Positions 57,853-64,000 of a DNA stretch of 64,000 bases are shown here, one piece after another. The position numbers and the translations under genes are program-made. The stretch spans positions 506,580-570,579 of the forward strand of contig FJOG01000034.1 of NCBI GenBank assembly GCA_900073065.1, read 5' to 3'. The notes below the pieces were generated by a model. That model was not told the origin of the DNA and made no database searches. It saw only the letters and a program-made list of their open reading frames with translations. Source of the stretch: Phialocephala subalpina. Taxonomy: Eukaryota; Ascomycota; Leotiomycetes; Helotiales; Mollisiaceae. Within the stretch, counting starts at the first letter, position 1, and every line of letters begins with the position of its first letter.

Positions 57853-59206
57853 TGCTTGCATTACGACGATATCAACTTTAACCTTTTTTTGATAAAACTT
57901 AACAAAAGTAATCACGAAAAGCGTACCACTAATAATTTTTCGTCTTCGAGTTTTATGCAAGTGTAATTATAATATATGATTTGCAAGTGAGAAGCCGAAA
58001 GGAGTAAAATGTAGTTTTCATGGGGGTTATTTACTCTCTAACCGAGCCAATCTCAAAGCCTTAATCGCATTTGACGAGGATGCACTCCTGAAACTCTACA
58101 AGCTCGCTTCGCATTCGGCATCGCGTCACTCCAAATCTTGTCGAAAAATGATAGAAAGTAGTTCTTCTAAAAGCTTACCTTTCCCTCATGGGCCTTATGT
58201 GAAAGTATTGAGATATTTAATCGATCATTTTTCGTTTTGATTCGAAGTGTCATAAATAGAAACGCTGCCCATCGCACCCAGAGGCCATTCAAGTAAAAAC
58301 CTTAGGCATCAATCGAAAGGCAAGCGTAATCAAGCGGCTCGAAAAACATCACAAAACGCGATAACAAATCTTTGGAATTGTGAAGTTGTCTCTCATAATA
58401 TATACTTGGGTTCGAGGCGTCGACTGCTACCAATTTGTTGTTATGGGACCGCCGTGGTGGCCAGGACTCGGGCGTCGTGAGGCCTTGGAGAATGCCAACA
58501 AGGGCGTAGGCAATCCCACCAAAGCCCCTCAATCAGGAAGTTGCTGACTCAATAGCACAAGGGCTAAGCCATATTCTAATATATACCTGCCAACGAGTCG
58601 AGAAGAGACACCAATCCACGATTAACACCGCTCAATCAACGGCGGCCGGTTATAAGTACGATGTTTACTTGCGTGTTTCAGGTTGGTCATTCGAGAGGAA
58701 TGCAATGGGTTTTGCGATCGTATCTTCAAACCGCTGCCCACTTTGGGGTACAAGCTTCGTGCATAATTGGGCAGCACGATGAGGATATAGTGCCAGGTCT
58801 GTTTCTGCCTATTCGGGAGCGTCCAAGTGATTGGCATAGTAGGCTTGGTTGGACTTGCTCCGCGAAGCTGGGGAGTGCCACCCCCTTTCTATATACAATG
58901 GCATATTCTTTTGAAAGACATCAATCCTCGCCGCTCCTTCTCTTTGTCAACTTGCCCAACCCTCTAGACGCTCTTCCCTGCCTCGATGATGTCGTCAAGC
59001 ATCTTATACCGCTCCATGCTCCATCCAAAACTACCCGATATAAGTAACCGCAAGTCCGCTCATTTCCTCGTCCGAAGACTATCTATTCCAAACAACTACA
59101 CCCGCTATTTCATCTCCAATCGACGGCTCAACCACTCCACTGTCAACTTCCCTCTCCCACAAAACTCCCCAGCAGCCCGAATCCTCCAACCGCACATCTA
59201 TTGTCA
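57853..59206. other. 1.35-kb region without a supported gene
   Basis: Several short frames occur, none convincing. The left third is fairly AT-rich; the last 250 bases are C-rich and may be the promoter or leader of the nuclease-like gene. Confidence 0.45.
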
Positions 59207-60060
59207 ATGGACTCGTGGCTGGCGTCCCATCATATCTGCCCGCGACAGCCCCTCGATCAAGGGAGCCTTCTAAGAGTTGTATCTTGGAATATCAATTCTA
59301 TACCGGTAGGGAGAGCATCTCGAGCCTCTTCAGCCATAGGCCACTTGGAAGAAGTCCTCGCTGATCTCTCTTCTCCGCTGGTCGTCATGCTCCAAGAAGT
59401 CTATCACGAGTCACTCCACGCTAACCTCGAACACCCGTGGATCTGAAAGAATTTCGAATTATCGAATACGCATCCGCCTTGGTGCGTCTTCGCCCTGATA
59501 TGGTTTCTCACTACGTCCAGACGGACAAGTTATTCTATATCCCCTTCCAAAGCCGAACGGATGGAAGCGCCCTCGTTGTCGACATCCCGATTTCTTGGCC
59601 TGATGGAGAATCGGAACAACCTAAGAGAATTCTAAGGCTCTGCACGACGCACCTCGACCGGCCCCGGGAAGATGGGCAGGAGGAGTCGAGACCCCGTCAG
59701 CTGGCTCAAGTCTCCGCACTCCTGAAAGGCACCCACATTCCCTCTTCCGAAATCAATGCAGGGCTGGTAGGAGGGGCCATGGACCTCGATGCTGCCAGCC
59801 ACACGGCGGTTGATGTCGAATTGTGCGATGTCTCGGAGGCTACTGCGGATCCTTCAACTCCCTTTTTAGAGACACTGGAGAGACTAAAGGAACTGAAGAG
59901 GAACACCTGGGGATATCAAGTACCGAAGGAATGTTCTGCGAGACGACTAAGCAAGTTCTTCTGTACGGGAATGGCGGGTATGGTACCGTGGTTGGAGTTA
60001 CAGGATTGGATATGAAAGATTGGGCGTCTGGGGATTGGCGTGAAGACGAAGGTTAACACT
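59207..60060 (+). pseudogene. Endonuclease/exonuclease/phosphatase (TDP2-like) gene, broken
   Basis: The first part reads LLRVVSWNINSI (Asn of the active site) and PLVVMLQEVYHESL (metal-binding Glu). A TGA follows in HPWI-stop-KNFELSN, where Arg or Lys is expected. Near 59500 the homologous sequence moves to another frame (DMVSHYVQTDKLFYIPF, then RILRLCTTHLDRP with the expected His). The GGDMN-type Asp box reads GGAMDLD. Later, NTWGY and KFFCTGMAGMV match the family end. One nonsense change, one frameshift and an altered Asp box make it non-functional. Confidence 0.65.
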
Positions 60061-60520
60061 TGGGAATATGATATCGAACCCCTTGATACCCTTAGCCGCG
60101 CGTTATCGTCTCGCAAGTCCCACTCTGATGCCTGGCGGGAAGTTAGCGTCCGGAAAGAGCTTATTGTACCGGTCAGTAATTATTTCGCCATCGCTATTAG
60201 AATTAGGGACCATTAAGATTCCATGTGGCGATCCAGTGAGTGCTACTTCATGTCGAGAGGTATAATTTTGACACGGTAGAACGTTTCTTTGGGGGCTTAT
60301 GTGATGTTTACTATTACTAAGACTCTTGTACAATGTACAACTCATTCTTTCTGCGGCAACATCCCTCAATTATATTCCCCAAAATAAAGATTCAACGCTA
60401 CTTGAATTGGCTCTGAGATGCCATGTGCAAACTCCAATCTTGTAGAGGTCGATTCTTTAGGCCAGCCATCCGTCTTCTTCTTCTGTGACTACCTTCTCAG
60501 GATATTGCTTCAGCTCTTCC
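60061..60520. other. Intergenic between convergent genes
   Basis: No feature is supported. The flank at 60485-60520 leads into the Lys-rich tail of the next gene, read on the minus strand. Confidence 0.4.
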
Positions 60521-61336
60521 CTACTTCTTGGCCTTCTCCTCCTTCGCCTTCTTCTTCCTCTTCTTCTTCTTCTCCTTAATCTTCCCCTTCTTCTCCTCCT
60601 CCTTCTCTTTCTCCTCATTCTTCGCCATCTTCTTCTTCTTCTTCTTCTCCTTCTTCTTCCTCTCCGCCGTCTCCTTCGCCTCCTCCTTCGCCTCCTGATG
60701 AGGGGAAATTGGCCCGTGTTCAACACCATACTGCTGGGTGGCCTTGGTGATATCCGTGTCTCCCAATTTATTTGAAAGAGTCTTTACCTTTTTCACCATT
60801 CTCCAGCGTCGTTTCTGCGCGTTTAGCTCTCCAAATTTTGCCGTCCAGGTGGTGGTTTCATCCACAGGCCATATCTGGTAGTAGATATTCTCGGCCCCTT
60901 TTACGGTTGGATGCACCATTTCAATTCGTAATACCGTGTTTGTCCCTAATTCCCCCTTCACAATCGGCTCCTCTATTGCCTGGTAATTTGTTCCGCCAGA
61001 TGGATGGAATCTTTCTGGAGGTGGTGGTGACAATACTGTAACTCTTTCGCCTCTCGAGATATACCATGCGAAGACAGCCGAAGCTCCTTTTACGTACTTG
61101 CCCCACGCATCTCTCGATTTTTGATTCCTTAAACATAGCGGATGCGACCGATCCATGAGAGGACCCATTACTGTAGTCAGTGTCTGCATCTCATGTTCAT
61201 CCGCCCAACGCTGAGCTTCGTCGCGCAGGATGCCGCTCCATAGGACCTGATTGTTGCGGCGCCATATGTCCCCTTGGAGCTGCTGATGGATCTGGGCTTC
61301 TTCATCTGCTGTCAGATACCGTGGGAAGAATGCCAT
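60521..61336 (-). CDS. Conserved fungal hypothetical protein with Lys/Glu-rich tail
   Basis: A single exon of 271 residues. The first 200 residues contain RYLTADEEAQIHQQLQGDIW, WADEHEMQTLTTVMGPLMD, KYVKGASAVFAWYISRG, ERVTVLSPPPPERFHPSG and RIEMVHPTVKGAENIYY, blocks I associate with an uncharacterised family in Sordariomycetes and Leotiomycetes. The last 60 residues are almost only Lys and Glu, forming a charged helix or a nuclear-type signal. The low-complexity tail is encoded by TTC/CTT repeats on the plus strand (60530-60680) and could vary in length. No domain function is known. Confidence 0.7.
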   Translation of the reverse strand: MAFFPRYLTADEEAQIHQQLQGDIWRRNNQVLWSGILRDEAQRWADEHEMQTLTTVMGPLMDRSHPLCLRNQKSRDAWGKYVKGASAVFAWYISRGERVTVLSPPPPERFHPSGGTNYQAIEEPIVKGELGTNTVLRIEMVHPTVKGAENIYYQIWPVDETTTWTAKFGELNAQKRRWRMVKKVKTLSNKLGDTDITKATQQYGVEHGPISPHQEAKEEAKETAERKKKEKKKKKKMAKNEEKEKEEEKKGKIKEKKKKRKKKAKEEKAKK

Positions 61337-62196
61337 GACGAGAAATAGAGAGCTTTTGGGTCCCTTATGGATACCTAACTTGCGACTCTCTGTCGAAGAC
61401 GCCTCCGTCCGTCGAGTCCGGAACGCTTACTGTTACTTCGACATCATACTTGTCCAAATGACGGCTGGAATGAAAGATATATTTCCTGCATAGGGCACGA
61501 TGGTGAGAGCCCGGAGGGTGCGGGGTAATATTCATGATGCCTCAACAACCTAGTGCTGTTAGCCACTCAGTGCTGTCAAATAGTAGTACAGCACTGCTAC
61601 CCCGCACTCGGCTTCGAACGAGACATTCTGCAAAGCCACAGGTCGCTTATCGCATCGGCTTCCCTCTGATCTGACTCTCGAAATGAAACAGACAACTGGT
61701 CCAAGATGGTGCGCAGTGCCACCGAAAAAAGCACGTGGGTGGACTTTCCTAGACTCGAGCGCCATGCGTTTGGGAACACTCTTGCCACAGTCCACTTGCT
61801 TGTTGGGTCGTTATCGTGAAATCTACTGCCGTACTCAGTATGTGGGTTCTGCGTTGCATTTGTTGGCATGGCAACAAAACTCCCGCGGTAAACAAAACCG
61901 CGCACTATACATTTGGCACGATTAACTTCCCAATGAATAGCGCAGACATTCTGCCCATCTCCTTCTTTTCCACCTTCAGCTCCCTTGGTCTGAGATATTA
62001 TGGAATGGAAGCAATGCGATTCTCCCAGCTATCTTAGCTCCTGGTTGGCGACGGCGAGTGATTGGTTTGACCCCGCCGAGCTGCATAGCCAGCAAGATCA
62101 AAAGATCCAACACTATCACTTCCATTCCTCTTATCACGAACAACATTTACTTCCCCAATTGCGCTATATTCTTTCGCATTGCGCGGCAGAACACGG
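61337..62196. other. Intergenic region
   Basis: Upstream flanks of two divergent genes. No supported ORF, although a first exon of the PDDEXK gene could lie near 62000-62190 (a frame with SSWLATASDWFD). Confidence 0.4.
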
Positions 62197-63440
62197 ATGG
62201 GAAAGCGGAAGAGAAGCATGAACAGCGATACGGCCTCGAATGCGAGTGGGGAAACGACGAGGACGGGAGCGACAACCGCATCTGCCACGTCCTTTCAAAA
62301 CCGGCCCATCTTACATCCAACGCTGCCATCAACTCGCCAGCTCTCCCCCATTCCGACGCGCAAAGTACTAAGTCAATTAAAATTGGCAACACCGTCGTTG
62401 CGAGTCTGCCAGCCTGATGTTAGACTGGAACAGCCGCCTGCGGTGAGACAGCTGAGGAGCATGCTCATAACAAGGCTGTCGAGTGAAGTAATTCCTTACA
62501 GTCTCGAGGTAGTTGTGTTTTCTTTCAAGTCTTCCTGTCCATGGCTAATCCAGTGCAGACTCGACTCCGAGCCGCAGATCCCGACCAGGCCGAAGGTTTC
62601 GATGCATTCGGAGCGTATTGTCATCTCTTCGAAGATCCTACGGTCGACCACCCAGCCTCATACACCGATGCCCTCTGGCAGACGACAGATAAGATATACA
62701 ATGAAGCGCGCCGCTGCTATGACAACCACCTCGATGACAGTGCATGGATAAAAGTCGTAAACAACGTTCTCGAATCTGCAGAGCTCAGCCAAGATTCCTC
62801 AATGCTACGCCGTCTATAGTATCCAGACACAATCCATCGACCCCGCTTTCCTCCCCCAATATGCATCCCAGTCCTTTGCGAAGAAAGCAGACCTTGCACT
62901 CGCCTTCTCTTCTGACCACCCAATTGTTGCAACGACTATCGAGCCTGTGCACAAAGCAAATCCAGACATGGCTCTCAGCCAGATGACGGACGCGTATACG
63001 AGTACAGTGCCTCTGGTTTGCTGTTTGGAGGTCAAGGAATGGGAGGGGATTATAACGAGGCAATCATACAGCTGGGAATTTGGTGTGCCGCAGGATTGGA
63101 GCGGCTGCGTGGGTTGTGGGCACTTGGTAGAAGCGATAGTGGAAGGGATCTTCAGGAGGAGGAGGAGTTGCCCCCATTTTTGGGTTGGACGGTTGTGGGT
63201 CATGATTGGAAATTTCATATTTCGTGGAAGGATAAGGGTGGGAATGTGGTGAGCTCTCCTTCTTCTCCGCTTCTGCGTTCCCGCCACAGTTTACACTCCA
63301 TCACTAACATACGCCCTGCCTCACAGATTGTGCTTGGTCCTTGGCGGATGTTAAACGTTGGCACGGGCAGTCACACTGAGATTTTGATCCTAATAGCATT
63401 AATCCAGACCATGAAAAGGTGGCTAGAAGAGGAATATTAG
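62197..63440 (+). pseudogene. PD-(D/E)XK nuclease-like (PDDEXK_12) gene with two frameshifts
   Basis: Exon 1 (62197-62508) encodes a Ser/Thr-rich region. A 50-base intron leads to exon 2 (62559 onward): TRLRAADPDQAEGFDAFG and YTDALWQTTDKIYNEARRCY. At about 62815 the frame shifts before YSIQTQSIDPAFLPQY. At about 63045 it shifts again, between the catalytic-like LEVKE (ExK) and GGDYNEAIIQLGIWCAAG. WTVVGHDWKFHISW follows, then an intron (63249-63326) and the end exon (VLGPWRMLNVGTGSHTEIL, stop at 63440). The block order is that of the fungal PDDEXK_12 family. Two indels make it a pseudogene unless they are sequencing errors. Confidence 0.7.
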
Positions 63441-64000
63441 GCGTGGTTATATAGGAATATATTAGGTAGATTAAGGTGATATAATATAGGCTGATAACCA
63501 GGTTTCTATATATATTATCCTTGTATATTATTGGCGATCAAAGCTTCTAAGGAATTAGAAGTCCAAAATTTTAAAAGTAATAATTTTAAATATAATTTAT
63601 AAAAATATATATATATATATATATTTCTTATTTCGAAAGAAATTTTTTTTATTTATTTTAATTAATTTGATAAATAAATTAATAAATAATTCTTTTTCTT
63701 TTTTTATTTCGATATATATATTATTTTATAAACCTCGTAAAAGTATTTTTATAAAAGGCTATAAATTCTTTGATTTATATTTTATTTTTAATTCAAATTT
63801 CAAATTAAAAACTTTTAATTTAAAATTATTAAAAAATAAAAATTAATAAATTTTAAAGAAAATAATTTATAATAAAATAATTTTTTTTAATATTTTAAAG
63901 GAATATTCCTTAGAATTTTTAATTTATATTTACGTAATAATTAATTTAAATATTATAAGAAAATCCCTTGGAATTTTTTTAAAAAATTAAAAAATTAAAA
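63441..64000. repeat. AT-rich, RIP-like terminal tract
   Basis: From about 63440 the sequence becomes almost wholly A and T, with long A, T and TA runs and no reading frame. This is typical of AT isochores made by RIP on old repeats. It continues beyond the window. Confidence 0.8.

Noticed and set aside
60457..60729. Arg-rich minus-strand frame and its Leu-rich opposite
   Set aside because: These are out-of-frame readings of the low-complexity Lys/Glu tail of the gene at 60521-61336.

Overview
The window looks like nuclear DNA of a filamentous ascomycete (Pezizomycotina; the gene set fits Leotiomycetes best, but that placement is inference). Genes are split by introns of roughly 50 bases with GT..AG ends and CTAAC-like branch sites. 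Gene families typical of this group are present: 2EXR, CHAT, BTB, PDDEXK_12, a fungal ubiquitin-like domain and CorA-like proteins. Dead transposons and AT-rich tracts show C-to-T decay of the kind made by repeat-induced point mutation (RIP).

Bases 1-15,000 are a mostly housekeeping segment. It holds a SnaD/Nnf2-like coiled-coil gene running off the left edge, the mitochondrial ADP/ATP carrier, a diverged 187-bp tandem repeat, a small six-cysteine secreted protein, a GPI-type cupredoxin, a membrane cytochrome b5/MAPR protein, and a divergent pair of small-subunit ribosomal protein genes (eS25 and uS7).

Bases 15,000-38,000 are accessory and heavily decayed. A TPR-CHAT caspase-like protease gene (27175 to 17270, minus) is split by a 5.9-kb Ty1/Copia element with 172-bp LTRs and a 5-bp target duplication. 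Head to head with it is an intact 286-residue ORF that may be a fungal gasdermin-like (RCD-1/HET-Q1 type) protein. Around them lie a RIP-mutated Tc1/mariner copy, two relatives of one small helical family, several nonsense- or frameshift-bearing genes, an intact YdcF/DUF218 gene and three dead 2EXR genes.

Bases 38,000-53,400 carry the most unusual layout. Two separate loci each hold a chymotrypsin-like gene whose nucleophile motif reads GDCG, divergently paired with a gene for one family of C-terminal-membrane-anchored helical proteins. At the first locus the GDCG protein is fused to a CorA-like two-helix membrane domain. At the second it reads in frame, through an intron, into a BTB domain. 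Between the loci are a membrane-anchored aspartic-protease-like protein missing its first catalytic Asp, a ubiquitin-like-domain gene and an AT-rich element with an assembly gap.

Bases 53,400-64,000 hold a dead kinase-like gene, an intact alpha/beta hydrolase, a dead EEP (TDP2-like) nuclease, a conserved lysine-rich hypothetical gene, a frameshifted PDDEXK_12 gene and a terminal AT-rich tract.

Overall this is a housekeeping block beside a fast-evolving region rich in protease-like genes, each paired head to head with a possible partner. That suggests non-self recognition or regulated cell death. The functional reading is inference; exon models were read by eye.
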